Origin: Pedobacter glucosidilyticus
GTDB lineage: Bacteria > Bacteroidota > Bacteroidia > Sphingobacteriales > Sphingobacteriaceae
Direction: 5' to 3'
NCBI RefSeq assembly: GCF_002483235.1
Contig: NZ_DLHN01000021.1
Coordinates: 124,001 to 188,000 of the forward strand
Length of the DNA: 64,000 bases
Positions 36,018-45,219 of this stretch are shown here, piece by piece; positions within the stretch are counted from its first letter, which is position 1; each line of letters starts with the position of its first letter. The notes below the pieces were generated by a model. It ran no database searches and was not told the origin of the DNA. It saw nothing but the letters and a program-made list of their open reading frames with translations. The position numbers were made by a program, and so were the translations under genes.

Positions 36018-36050
36018 AAAACCCGTAAAGCAAGTGTTTTACGGGTTTTT
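36018..36050 (+). terminator. Terminator after the amn cassette array
   Basis: AAAACCCGTAAA / TTTACGGGTTTT stem with a T tail. It closes the amn-cassette-cassette block and probably was the original amn terminator. Confidence 0.9.
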
Positions 36051-36130
36051 GCGTTTTTATATAAATTTATTTGCAATAATTTGCGTTTTTAATTTTATTT
36101 TTTCTTAATATTACGTAAGAAAACGCAAAA
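36050..36130 (+). promoter_or_regulatory. TGCGTTTTTA-type motifs upstream of GHL10 gene 1
   Basis: TGCGTTTTTA at 36050-36059 and 36082-36091, and the inverse AAAACGCA at 36120-36127 just before the ATG. The same motif precedes the SusC gene and the phosphoesterase gene of this locus. Confidence 0.5.
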
Positions 36131-36131
36131 T

Positions 36132-37925
36132 ATGGTGATAAGATTTACTTTGCTATTCCTTTTTGTTATAAACTTAAACGCTGCTTTTGCTCAAAACAGT
36201 ACAAAGAGAGGGCTTAGAGGCGCATGGCTAACCACTTTTTCTAATATAGATTGGCCTGTTAGAACACAATCTGTTGCTCAGCAAAAAAGTGCATTAATCA
36301 ATATTTTAAATCATCATCAAGCAACCGGTATCAATGTGATATACCTGCAAGTAAGAAGTCAGTGTGACGCTTTATATGCAAGTACCATTGAGCCTTGGTC
36401 TGCCGATTTAACCGGAACGCAAGGGCTTGCGCCTTCTCCTTTTTGGGATCCTTTACAATTTGCTATAGAAGAGTGTAAAAAAAGAGGGATAGAGCTTCAT
36501 GCTTGGTTGAATCCTTACCGGGCGATTAGTAATGTAGCCAGTATCAATACATTTGCAGCATCACATGTGGCCAGAAGGCATCCCGAATGGCTGTTACAAG
36601 CTGGTAATTTAAGAACGCTTGACCCCGGTTTACCTGAGGTTAGAACTTATATCAATACTGTTATCTCGGATATTGTTAACCGATATGATATAGATGGGAT
36701 ACACTTTGATGATTATTTTTACCCTAATGCTACTTTTAATGATGATGTTACTTTTCAGAATCATGCCAGAGGCTTCACCAATAGGGATGATTGGAGAAGG
36801 GATAATGTGAATCTTCTAATACAGGGAGTATATCAATTGATTAATGCAGCTAAGCCCTGGGTTAAGTTTGGGGTGTCGCCATCTGGAATCTATAGAAATA
36901 GTACCAACCCAGATATTGGAACACCAACTTCCGGCCTGCAACATTACTCACAGTTATATGCTGATTCTAAAAAATGGATTGCAGAAGGGTGGGTTGACTA
37001 TTTAACCCCGCAGGTATATTGGTATATAGGGCAGCCCGGTGCTGATTATAGCCGTATAGTGCCATGGTGGAATAATAATGCTGCCGGCAGACATATCTAT
37101 ATTGGTATGGCTGGTTATAAAGTTAATGATGCTACCCAAGGAACAAATTGGACACAGCGAACAGAAATACCAAACCAAATTAGATTAAACAGAAGTTTTG
37201 CTAATGTTTATGGCGAAGTGTTCTACAATACCAACAGCCTGTTAAGTACCACAAGGCTTAATTTTAGAGATTCTTTAAGACTACGTTTCTACAATACAAA
37301 AGCACTATTGCCTTTAATGCCTTGGAAAGATAATGTTGCTCCGCAAGCGGTTGCTAACCTAGAAGGGGCTAAGTTTGGAGCAGATTCTTTGGTGTTAAAC
37401 TGGTCTTTACCCAATCAGAATAGTTTAGGAGAGTTTGATAAGGTAAAGCAAATTGTGGTATATAGGTCTTTAAGTACTACCATCGATTTAACAAATGCAG
37501 CAAATATTTTAGCTATAGTACCTGCGGGTGTAGGTAGATTTGCCGATAAAACTATAGGTAGTGGAAATTATCATTATCAGGTAACAGCCTTAGATCGTTT
37601 TCATAATGAAAGTGTTGGGTCTAATATCGTTTCAACCCTAACCACCAGCTTGCCAGGCGAACAGGAAATTAATCATCAAGTCGTTAAGATTTATCCTAAC
37701 CCGGTTACACAAAATCAAGTTCATTTGGTTTTTCCTGATGCTTACAAAGAAGATGAGATAACGGTATCCATTGCAGATTTAACAGGGAGAAAAGTCTTTG
37801 AGGAATTTTTATCTACAAGAAGGCAATCCAGTTTCTTGCTGAATGTAAATCTGCAATCAGGCTTATATATTTTATATATACAGGGGAAAGGTTTGATAGA
37901 ACGTTCTAAAATAATCATTCAATAA
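36132..37925 (+). CDS. GHL10 family glycosidase (DigH/YddW-like) with T9SS sorting domain
   Basis: 597 aa. Signal peptide, then a GHL10 (PF02638) TIM barrel: LRGAWLTTFSNIDWP, NVIYLQVRSQCDALYAS, RGIELHAWLNPYRA, YDIDGIHFDDYFYP. An FN3-like segment follows, and residues ~515-597 form a type IX secretion type A C-terminal domain (VKIYPNPVTQNQ...). The E. coli relative DigH cuts denuded peptidoglycan glycan strands, so secretion here suggests attack on external peptidoglycan or related glycan. First gene of the locus. Motif-rich leader. Confidence 0.88.
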   Translation: MVIRFTLLFLFVINLNAAFAQNSTKRGLRGAWLTTFSNIDWPVRTQSVAQQKSALINILNHHQATGINVIYLQVRSQCDALYASTIEPWSADLTGTQGLAPSPFWDPLQFAIEECKKRGIELHAWLNPYRAISNVASINTFAASHVARRHPEWLLQAGNLRTLDPGLPEVRTYINTVISDIVNRYDIDGIHFDDYFYPNATFNDDVTFQNHARGFTNRDDWRRDNVNLLIQGVYQLINAAKPWVKFGVSPSGIYRNSTNPDIGTPTSGLQHYSQLYADSKKWIAEGWVDYLTPQVYWYIGQPGADYSRIVPWWNNNAAGRHIYIGMAGYKVNDATQGTNWTQRTEIPNQIRLNRSFANVYGEVFYNTNSLLSTTRLNFRDSLRLRFYNTKALLPLMPWKDNVAPQAVANLEGAKFGADSLVLNWSLPNQNSLGEFDKVKQIVVYRSLSTTIDLTNAANILAIVPAGVGRFADKTIGSGNYHYQVTALDRFHNESVGSNIVSTLTTSLPGEQEINHQVVKIYPNPVTQNQVHLVFPDAYKEDEITVSIADLTGRKVFEEFLSTRRQSSFLLNVNLQSGLYILYIQGKGLIERSKIIIQ

Positions 37926-37972
37926 ATGTTAAAAGAAAATTAATCCAACTATATCACTTAAAAATTATTATT

Positions 37973-39661
37973 ATGAGAAAAATTGTACTTTGTATGTTGC
38001 TTACTGCTACAAGTTTTATTGCTGCTGCGCAAAATTCAGTAAGGAATTGGGAGAAAACTGCGATTGTTGCAGGGACTAATCCTATACCTGTAAATGGATA
38101 TTCATGGTTTCAGACTACAACAACAACTAATAATATAGCTAGTTGTGCTTACAATCCTGTAACTGATAGATTGTATGTTGCCAATAGAGGTATAGACATT
38201 TATATCATTAATCCAGCAACTGGAGAGCAAATAGGAACATTGAGTAAAGTAGGAATTACGCAAGGCACTTTTGGATTTCAAAAAGTTAGGGTTACTTCTA
38301 CAGGGGAAATTTTCGCCGCATCTCTAAGAACTTCAACCGCTAATGGTAATACTTTTGTATATTATTGGGCAAATGAAACTGCTAATCCAGTTCAATTAGG
38401 AAACGCTTCAACTGGTATTACTTTGAACAGCGAGAGAACGGGAGATTCCTTTGCTGTTACCGGTTCCGGACAAAATGTTGTGATGTATTTTGGTGGTAAT
38501 CCTAGCATCGTAGCCCCTGCTACTCATAGTGTACAAATAGTAAACAAAAATGGACCTGGAATCACAGATTTTGTTAAGGTGAATAATATTTCGTTAACTG
38601 CTAATAGCGCAAGATCTGGTATTGCGCCTGTAACTACAGGCATAACTTCCGATTTATGGATAAGTGGTGTTACTGTAGCGAAAAGACTAATTACATCAAC
38701 TGGTGTTGAAACTAAAGTTGTAGTTTCTACAAGATTAGGACCTTCTGCTTCTGATCCATCAATTCCTGTAGGGACTTATACCCCAACCACTGCAGGTTCT
38801 ATTAGTGATAAATTTAGTGCTTTAGAATATTTTGAAATTGGAGCTAAGAAATTTTTAGCAACAACAGGTGCAAATGATAATCCATTTACTGGTGAAGGAC
38901 TTATACTTCATATATATGATGTAACAGATGTTAATGCAATTAAATTAATTGAAAGTACGCAACTCACCAATACATATTACGCTAATACTAATGCTACGGC
39001 TGATATTGCAATGAAGAGAGTAGTAAATGGTAATGGTTCTGTAGCCATGACCTTTTTTCAGTTAATTACTAATAATGGTTTAGCATCTTATACTTTGAAT
39101 TTTGCAGCAGACGGTACCCTTCCAGTTTCTTTAACTTCATTTACTGCTGGATTATCTAATGGTGTTAGTAAATTAAGTTGGACAACTGCTTCTGAGTCTA
39201 ATAATAGTGGGTTTGATGTTCAAAGATCTACAGACGGAGTGGAATTCGCCTCAATTGGTTTTGTTGCTTCTAAAGCTGTACAAGGTAATTCTTCATCCGT
39301 AATTAATTATAGCTATGAAGATAAAACAGTGCCAGCAGGTACCCAGTACTATCGTTTAAAACAAATTGACTTAAATGGCGATGTTGAATACTCAACTATT
39401 AAGGTAGTAAATAATGTTTTAAATGAATTAGCTGTTAAAATTTATCCTAATCCTGCTCAAAATACTTTGACCCTAAGTACACCGCTTTCTTTAAAAGGAG
39501 CTAGTTATACCGTTTATAATATGGTAGGTCAAGATTTTATTAAAGGAAAAGCTGATGAACTTACCAATATTGATGTATCCACTTTAGCGCCAGGTATCTA
39601 TTTTATTAAAGTTATAAGCTTACAAAACGAAGTACAATCGCTGAAATTTGTAAAACAGTAG
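37973..39661 (+). CDS. T9SS-secreted protein with propeller-like N-terminal domain
   Basis: 562 aa with signal peptide (MRKIVLCMLLTATSFIAAAQ). Residues ~40-385 look like a beta-propeller/DUF4623-type region (ASCAYNPVTDRLYVANRGIDIYIINPATGEQIG). Residues ~490-562 are a type IX type A sorting domain (AVKIYPNPAQNTLTLST ... LAPGIYFIKVISLQ). Likely attached to the cell surface and may bind polymer. It sits between a GHL10 enzyme and the SusC gene; terminator follows. Confidence 0.8.
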   Translation: MRKIVLCMLLTATSFIAAAQNSVRNWEKTAIVAGTNPIPVNGYSWFQTTTTTNNIASCAYNPVTDRLYVANRGIDIYIINPATGEQIGTLSKVGITQGTFGFQKVRVTSTGEIFAASLRTSTANGNTFVYYWANETANPVQLGNASTGITLNSERTGDSFAVTGSGQNVVMYFGGNPSIVAPATHSVQIVNKNGPGITDFVKVNNISLTANSARSGIAPVTTGITSDLWISGVTVAKRLITSTGVETKVVVSTRLGPSASDPSIPVGTYTPTTAGSISDKFSALEYFEIGAKKFLATTGANDNPFTGEGLILHIYDVTDVNAIKLIESTQLTNTYYANTNATADIAMKRVVNGNGSVAMTFFQLITNNGLASYTLNFAADGTLPVSLTSFTAGLSNGVSKLSWTTASESNNSGFDVQRSTDGVEFASIGFVASKAVQGNSSSVINYSYEDKTVPAGTQYYRLKQIDLNGDVEYSTIKVVNNVLNELAVKIYPNPAQNTLTLSTPLSLKGASYTVYNMVGQDFIKGKADELTNIDVSTLAPGIYFIKVISLQNEVQSLKFVKQ

Positions 39662-39681
39662 TAGCTGTACATAGAAATTAT

Positions 39682-39715
39682 AAAAAAGCAGGCATACTTA
39701 GCCTGCTTTTTTATA
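39682..39715 (+). terminator. Terminator before the SusC operon
   Basis: AAAAAAGCAGGC / GCCTGCTTTTTT stem, 7-nt loop, T tail. It separates the two T9SS genes from the SusC transcription unit. Confidence 0.9.
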
Positions 39716-39729
39716 GACTTAACAGTTTT

Positions 39730-39774
39730 TGCGGTTTTATACAGTGTGGAAAAATAAAATTGCATAAAAACGCA
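39730..39774 (+). promoter_or_regulatory. TGCGTTTTTA-type motifs upstream of SusC
   Basis: TGCGGTTTTA at 39730-39739 and the inverse TAAAAACGCA at 39765-39774, ~115-160 bp before the SusC start. Confidence 0.5.
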
Positions 39775-39887
39775 TAATTAAAATTTTATGTTTATATTAG
39801 CTTAAAGCAATCTTAAAAATCAATAAATAATTAATTAACAGCCAATTATTCTTAATTCGTGAACTGTACTCAATCAAATTTAACATT

Positions 39888-42800
39888 ATGAAAAAAAGAC
39901 TAATCGCGAGTGTTTTTGGACTAGTCTTGTTCTCTTTGCAAGTTTTTGCACAACAAAAAGAGATAAGTGGAAAAGTAACAGATGCTGGAGACGGACAACC
40001 GCTTCCTGGCGTTGCTGTGTCTTTAAAGGGGTCATCAAAAGCCACGCAAACCAATGTAGATGGAAATTATAAAATTTCTGTGCCGGAAAATGCAGTTTTA
40101 GTATTTTCTTTTGTGGGTATGCAAACTACAGAAAAACCAGTAGGCGCTTCAACTATTATAAATGTAGCTTTAAGTGCGGATGCTAAAGCTTTGGGTGAAG
40201 TTGTGGTAACAGCCTTAGGTATAGAAAGAGATAAACGTACACTTACCTATGCCGTTCAAACCGTAAAAGGTGATGATTTAAGAGATGCTAATCAATCTAA
40301 TATCATCAACAGTTTGCAAGGACAAATAGCTGGTGCGCAAATTACCTCGTCAGGTGGTTCTCCAGGTTTACCATCAGAAATTATTTTAAGAGGGGTTTCT
40401 TCGTTAACGGGAGATAATCAGCCGCTTATGATTGTAGATGGTATTAGGGTGAGTAATGCATCTACAAATGGTACTATTAATAGATTGGCCGATTTTAATC
40501 CAGAGGATATAGAAGATATTTCTATATTAAAAGGAGCTGCAGCAGCAGCTTTATATGGAATCGATGCAGCCTCTGGAGCTATCATCATCACAACTAAAAA
40601 AGGTAAAACTGGTGCTGTACAAATTAGCGGTGGATACAAAAGCTTTGTAGAAACTGTAGGAAAAACCCCAGGTCAGCAAAAATTATTTACCACAGGTATT
40701 GGAGGTGTTTTTGATGAAAGATCAACTTCTTCTTGGGGTCGTAAATTTAGATACGATGAGCCTATTTACGATAACATCAATCGTTTTTTTGAAACCGGTT
40801 TAGTAAATGATGTTAACTTAAATGTAAATGGAGGTACCGAAAAATACAATTATTACATGAGTGGTAATTATAGAGATGGTTCTTCGATCATTCCAAACAC
40901 TGGTTCAGAAAGAATTACTTTTCTTTTAAAAGGTACTGCAAAGCTTTCTAAAAACTTAAGTTTAGGGGGGTCTGCCAATTATATTTCTAACAACATCAAA
41001 GAAGGTATAGTAGGAGGCACATCAGGTGGTTATGCAAATAGTATTTATAATTATCCATTACGTTATGATATTTTAAGGTATGAGCAGCCCAATGGTTCTC
41101 CTTTTTATGAGTATTCGGATATCACAGGTTCGGATGAAACCTTAATCCTTTCACCTATGTGGAATGTGATGAAAAATCCACGAAATACGAACACCCAACG
41201 TATAGTTGTTAACGGAAACTTAGATTATAAAGTTAATAACTGGATAAATCTTTCCTACAGGATAGGTCAGGATTTTTACAATCAAACCTATTCTAACATC
41301 ACAGTAGAAGGTACACCAGGTTTATTAACAGGTCGCCTTTTTGAAAACAAAGGTAATTACAAGTTTATAACCAATATCTTAAACAGTACTTTCGATAAAA
41401 ACATCACTAAAGATTTAAGAGCGACCTTAATTCTTGGAGGTTCATCAGAATATTTTGAATCAAGAACAAATGCTATCTCAGGGGAGAATTTTATTGTACC
41501 GGGTATTTATAGTGTCAATAATATCGACAGAAATAATTTAACTGTTACAGAAGCTTTTCCACGTAGAAGGCGCTATGCAACTTACGGCGATTTTAAGTTA
41601 GATTATAAAAGTATGTTAACTATCGGGATTACCGGTAGAAACGACTGGACATCTACTTTGCCAGAACAAAACAGGTCTTTTTATTCACCATCTTACTCTG
41701 CTAGTTTTACATTTTCAGAGTTATTTGAAAACAAAGGTACTTGGTATGGTAAATTAAGAGCCAGCTATGCAAAAGTAGGTAAAGATGCTCCTATTTATAG
41801 AACAAATACAAACTTAAGGCAGTTTTTGGGTGTAGGTGGTGGTTATCAAAATGACCCTACCGGTGGAAATGCAGACTTATTACCAGAAACTACGATTGAG
41901 AATGAATATGGAGCTGAATTTAGAATACTTAAGAACAGGCTAGGGATTGATGTTGCATACTATGATAAAGAAAGTAGCAATCAAATTGTTACTGCCAGAG
42001 TACCACTAACAACAGGTTTTGTTATTAAAGCTTTTAATGCTGGTAGATTAAGAAACAGAGGGGTTGAAGTTTCATTAAACGGAAGTCCAATAAAAGGTAA
42101 GAACTTTAATTGGGACGTTACCTTAAATGGTTGGAGAAACAGGTCTAAAATGCTAGAATTCCCAGGTCAAATTACGGTATTCCCTTATACATTTGGCCAA
42201 CCTTATACAGCTGCTATCGCAGGGTCTATGATTGATATGCCTGTATTAGGTATTATTGGTACCGATTATCTTAAAAATGAAGACGGATTTACCATTATAG
42301 ATAATACGGGTTATCCTGTTATTAACTCACAAAGTTCACAATTATATATTGGTAACAGAGAGCCAAAATTAAATCTAGGCTTATTAAATAAGTTCAGTTA
42401 TAAAACATTTACCCTATCATTTTTATGGGACTTCCGTTTTGGGGGTGATGTATATAACGCCACACGTTTAGGGATGGTTTCTAGAGGGTTGGCAGAAGAT
42501 ATAGGCGAGTACAGAGATAAAATGTATGTTTTTAACGGAGTTGTACAGCAGGCAGATGGTTCTTTTATCAAGAATACCAGAGAAGTAGCATTAGATTTTG
42601 CGTTTTTCACGAATAGATATACACCTGTTGGAACTAATTTTATAGAGACTGTAAACTGGGCCAGAGTTAGATACATTACTTTGGGTTATAGTGTACCTAA
42701 AAAAATGGCAGAAAGACTTAAAGTAGGAAGATTAAGCTTTGAAGCATCAGCTCAAAATCCAATTTTAATTACCAATTATAGCGGAGGTGATCCGGAAGTA

Positions 42801-42911
42801 AATAGTGCAGGACCTAATGCCGGAGGCGGAGGGGGAAGTACCATGGGTGTTGACTTTGGAAATATTCCCTTATCAAGAACATTTTCATTAGGAGTAACTG
42901 TAGGATTTTAA
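39888..42911 (+). CDS. SusC/RagA-type TonB-dependent outer-membrane transporter
   Basis: 1007 aa, typical length. Signal peptide, carboxypeptidase-regulatory-like domain (ISGKVTDAGDGQPLPGVAVSLKGS), and plug with the SusC marks LGEVVVTALGIERDKRTL and SSLTGDNQPLMIVDGIRV ... ILKGAAAAALYGIDAASGAIIITTKKG. The 22-strand barrel ends in a terminal F. It should import glycan fragments with its SusD partner. Start of the operon with the promoter region from 39716 to 39887. Confidence 0.96.
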   Translation: MKKRLIASVFGLVLFSLQVFAQQKEISGKVTDAGDGQPLPGVAVSLKGSSKATQTNVDGNYKISVPENAVLVFSFVGMQTTEKPVGASTIINVALSADAKALGEVVVTALGIERDKRTLTYAVQTVKGDDLRDANQSNIINSLQGQIAGAQITSSGGSPGLPSEIILRGVSSLTGDNQPLMIVDGIRVSNASTNGTINRLADFNPEDIEDISILKGAAAAALYGIDAASGAIIITTKKGKTGAVQISGGYKSFVETVGKTPGQQKLFTTGIGGVFDERSTSSWGRKFRYDEPIYDNINRFFETGLVNDVNLNVNGGTEKYNYYMSGNYRDGSSIIPNTGSERITFLLKGTAKLSKNLSLGGSANYISNNIKEGIVGGTSGGYANSIYNYPLRYDILRYEQPNGSPFYEYSDITGSDETLILSPMWNVMKNPRNTNTQRIVVNGNLDYKVNNWINLSYRIGQDFYNQTYSNITVEGTPGLLTGRLFENKGNYKFITNILNSTFDKNITKDLRATLILGGSSEYFESRTNAISGENFIVPGIYSVNNIDRNNLTVTEAFPRRRRYATYGDFKLDYKSMLTIGITGRNDWTSTLPEQNRSFYSPSYSASFTFSELFENKGTWYGKLRASYAKVGKDAPIYRTNTNLRQFLGVGGGYQNDPTGGNADLLPETTIENEYGAEFRILKNRLGIDVAYYDKESSNQIVTARVPLTTGFVIKAFNAGRLRNRGVEVSLNGSPIKGKNFNWDVTLNGWRNRSKMLEFPGQITVFPYTFGQPYTAAIAGSMIDMPVLGIIGTDYLKNEDGFTIIDNTGYPVINSQSSQLYIGNREPKLNLGLLNKFSYKTFTLSFLWDFRFGGDVYNATRLGMVSRGLAEDIGEYRDKMYVFNGVVQQADGSFIKNTREVALDFAFFTNRYTPVGTNFIETVNWARVRYITLGYSVPKKMAERLKVGRLSFEASAQNPILITNYSGGDPEVNSAGPNAGGGGGSTMGVDFGNIPLSRTFSLGVTVGF

Positions 42912-42918
42912 TCAAAGA

Positions 42919-44439
42919 ATGATGAAAAATATTTTTAAAACATTTTCGATATTACTGGCGGTATTTCTATTAACATCGTGTTCTAAACTCGATATTAATG
43001 TAAATCCAGTAAACCCGGTAACCTCACCATCTAATTTAAGGTTACCAGCCATTTTAGGAAATATGGCCTATCATAATTATTCACATGCTCGTTTTGCTAG
43101 TTATCACTCTTTTTACCTTACTACAAGGTTATCAAATACAAGAATCGAGTCTCAATTAGATTACAACGCTATTACACGTTTAGGTGCATGGAGATGGCAT
43201 TATTTTGATGTTGGAAGTAATTGTAGAGGCTTAATTGAAACTGCACAAAGAGAGGGTTCATTTAATTATTTAGGTGTAGCTAAAATTATGTTAGCTTACT
43301 CTTACCTTACTGCAACAGATTCTTTTGGAGATATGCCTTATTCTCAGGCTTATAGTGCGAGTTTTAATCCTGTTTACGATCCTCAACAACAAGTATATGC
43401 AGGTATTGAAAGCTTATTGAATGAAGGTTTGGCTGATCTTGAAAAGGCAAGCCCTTCCGATAGGCCCATGAATGCTACTTCCGATTTAATTTTTAGTGGC
43501 GACTTAAGAAAATGGGCTGCCTTTGCAAAAGCGGTAAAAGCCAGGATGTATTTACATACTGCAAATTTTGATAATGGATACGATCGTTTAATTACCACGG
43601 TAGACGATGCATTGACTAATTTTGATGATGCGATATACAAATATCCAGCTGGTGCTACCAGAGAATGGGAAATGAATTTATGGGGCCCGCAAGTTGCAAG
43701 TCCTGAATTTAACTTTGCTGATATTAGAAATGTATTGGTGGAATCTATGCACACCGATTTCTTAATGAATTATTTAACACTAAATGAAGCCGGCTTAACT
43801 TACGATCCTAGATTGTTTAAACTTACAACGCCAGGAGCCAATAACAGGTATTTAGCTGCTAGAGCTTCAGAAGGTTTGTCTACATTGGGTTTACCTACAG
43901 GAACTACTATGGCAGATTTTGCGAACTTGTACAATGGTTTTTGGACAAGAAATGATTCTCCTGCGCCATTTATCCTAAAGGAAGAGCTTTATTTTATAAA
44001 AGCGGAAGCTTTGTTTTATAAAGGAAATCTTGAGGCTGCACACGCTGCTTATGAGTTAGGTATAGAAACTAATTTAAGAAGATTAGGAGTTTCTGATGCT
44101 GATATTGCGGCATACATGACTACCTCTAAAGTAGTTGCAGATCCTGCAGTATTAAAAATTAGTGATATCATGATGCAAAAATATGTTGCCATGTATCTTC
44201 AAGGAGAAACTTGGGTAGATATGCGTAGGTATGGATACAGTACAACAGCTTATCCGGGAATCTATTATCCAAGAAATGCGCTTGCAGAATGGCAAGGAAG
44301 ATGGATTCAAAGACTTCCTTACGATAGGCAAACTGAATATATTTATAATCCACAGGAGATTGCAAGATTTGGTGCAGACGCCAGAGATTGGGTATTTAAT
44401 CCGGTATGGTGGGCAGAACAGTCACAATTAAAAAACTAA
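42919..44439 (+). CDS. SusD/RagB-like surface glycan-binding lipoprotein
   Basis: 506 aa; lipobox L-T-S-C (C21). SusD_like features: KLDINVNPVNPVTSPSN, YLGVAKIMLAYSYLTATDSFGDMPYSQA and QYVYAGIESLLNEGLADLEKA. Forms the lid over the SusC transporter. 7 bp after SusC, so they are co-transcribed. Confidence 0.95.
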   Translation: MMKNIFKTFSILLAVFLLTSCSKLDINVNPVNPVTSPSNLRLPAILGNMAYHNYSHARFASYHSFYLTTRLSNTRIESQLDYNAITRLGAWRWHYFDVGSNCRGLIETAQREGSFNYLGVAKIMLAYSYLTATDSFGDMPYSQAYSASFNPVYDPQQQVYAGIESLLNEGLADLEKASPSDRPMNATSDLIFSGDLRKWAAFAKAVKARMYLHTANFDNGYDRLITTVDDALTNFDDAIYKYPAGATREWEMNLWGPQVASPEFNFADIRNVLVESMHTDFLMNYLTLNEAGLTYDPRLFKLTTPGANNRYLAARASEGLSTLGLPTGTTMADFANLYNGFWTRNDSPAPFILKEELYFIKAEALFYKGNLEAAHAAYELGIETNLRRLGVSDADIAAYMTTSKVVADPAVLKISDIMMQKYVAMYLQGETWVDMRRYGYSTTAYPGIYYPRNALAEWQGRWIQRLPYDRQTEYIYNPQEIARFGADARDWVFNPVWWAEQSQLKN

Positions 44440-44443
44440 CGAC

Positions 44444-45208
44444 ATGAAATGCATTAACATATTTTTAATTGCAGGATTGGCCCTAGGACTGCTATCCTGT
44501 AAAAAAGAAAGTCCGATAACAGATTTAGGTAATACACTTGATAATAATGCCCACAGAGCAACTTTAAGAGTTACTTTAAATAACAGAGCACCTGCAATAG
44601 GAGATTCTATTATTCTTACAGCCTCTACATGGCATATTAATGATATTATTGATAAAGTAGAATTTTCTGAAACTATAGTAGAAAAGTATGCAGTAAACCT
44701 TGTTTTGAATAATACTACTTTAAATTCTTTTGTAGATGATGTGCCCGTATATCTTGTAGTAGATTCTGTTGCAACAGATAATATCTACTATACCATCATA
44801 AACGAGAATAATGAGCTGAATAAATTTTACGAAACACTTAGCGATGCTTACGTTATCAGAAATGTTTATAAAAAGTTTATGCCGCAGGATATTAAGGATG
44901 CAGAATTAATCAATGCGCTTTCTGATGAAGGGTTTGCCTCTTTGAAAGATCATTTGAGTAGAAATATCAATGTTTTAGATTATAGAGCTTTATTTCCAAC
45001 GGCACCTGCTAGTGATATTAGTGGTGGTTCCTTAACAGCAGCCGGAAGAGCTAATTTAAACGCCAACTTAACCAGGCAGCTTTTGATTAATAATGCTTTA
45101 CGGACGGCCACTAAAAAAGGAGAGCTGATTACAAATCTGAAGGTAAAGGTAACCTCACAAAATAAAGCCTTTAATGAAGTGTTAACAGTCTTTCAGGCTA
45201 AATATTAG
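44444..45208 (+). CDS. Locus lipoprotein of unknown function, 254 aa
   Basis: Lipobox L-S-C (C19). Beta-rich with THR/ASN-rich repeats; I do not recognise a family. It lies 4 bp after SusD and 11 bp before the PKD lipoprotein, as expected for a surface glycan-binding protein of a Sus-like locus. Binding role is inferred from position only. Confidence 0.75.
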   Translation: MKCINIFLIAGLALGLLSCKKESPITDLGNTLDNNAHRATLRVTLNNRAPAIGDSIILTASTWHINDIIDKVEFSETIVEKYAVNLVLNNTTLNSFVDDVPVYLVVDSVATDNIYYTIINENNELNKFYETLSDAYVIRNVYKKFMPQDIKDAELINALSDEGFASLKDHLSRNINVLDYRALFPTAPASDISGGSLTAAGRANLNANLTRQLLINNALRTATKKGELITNLKVKVTSQNKAFNEVLTVFQAKY

Positions 45209-45219
45209 ACATATTAAAG

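Noticed and set aside
43383..43754. 123-codon minus-strand frame
   Set aside because: Antisense shadow of the SusD gene, without independent features.
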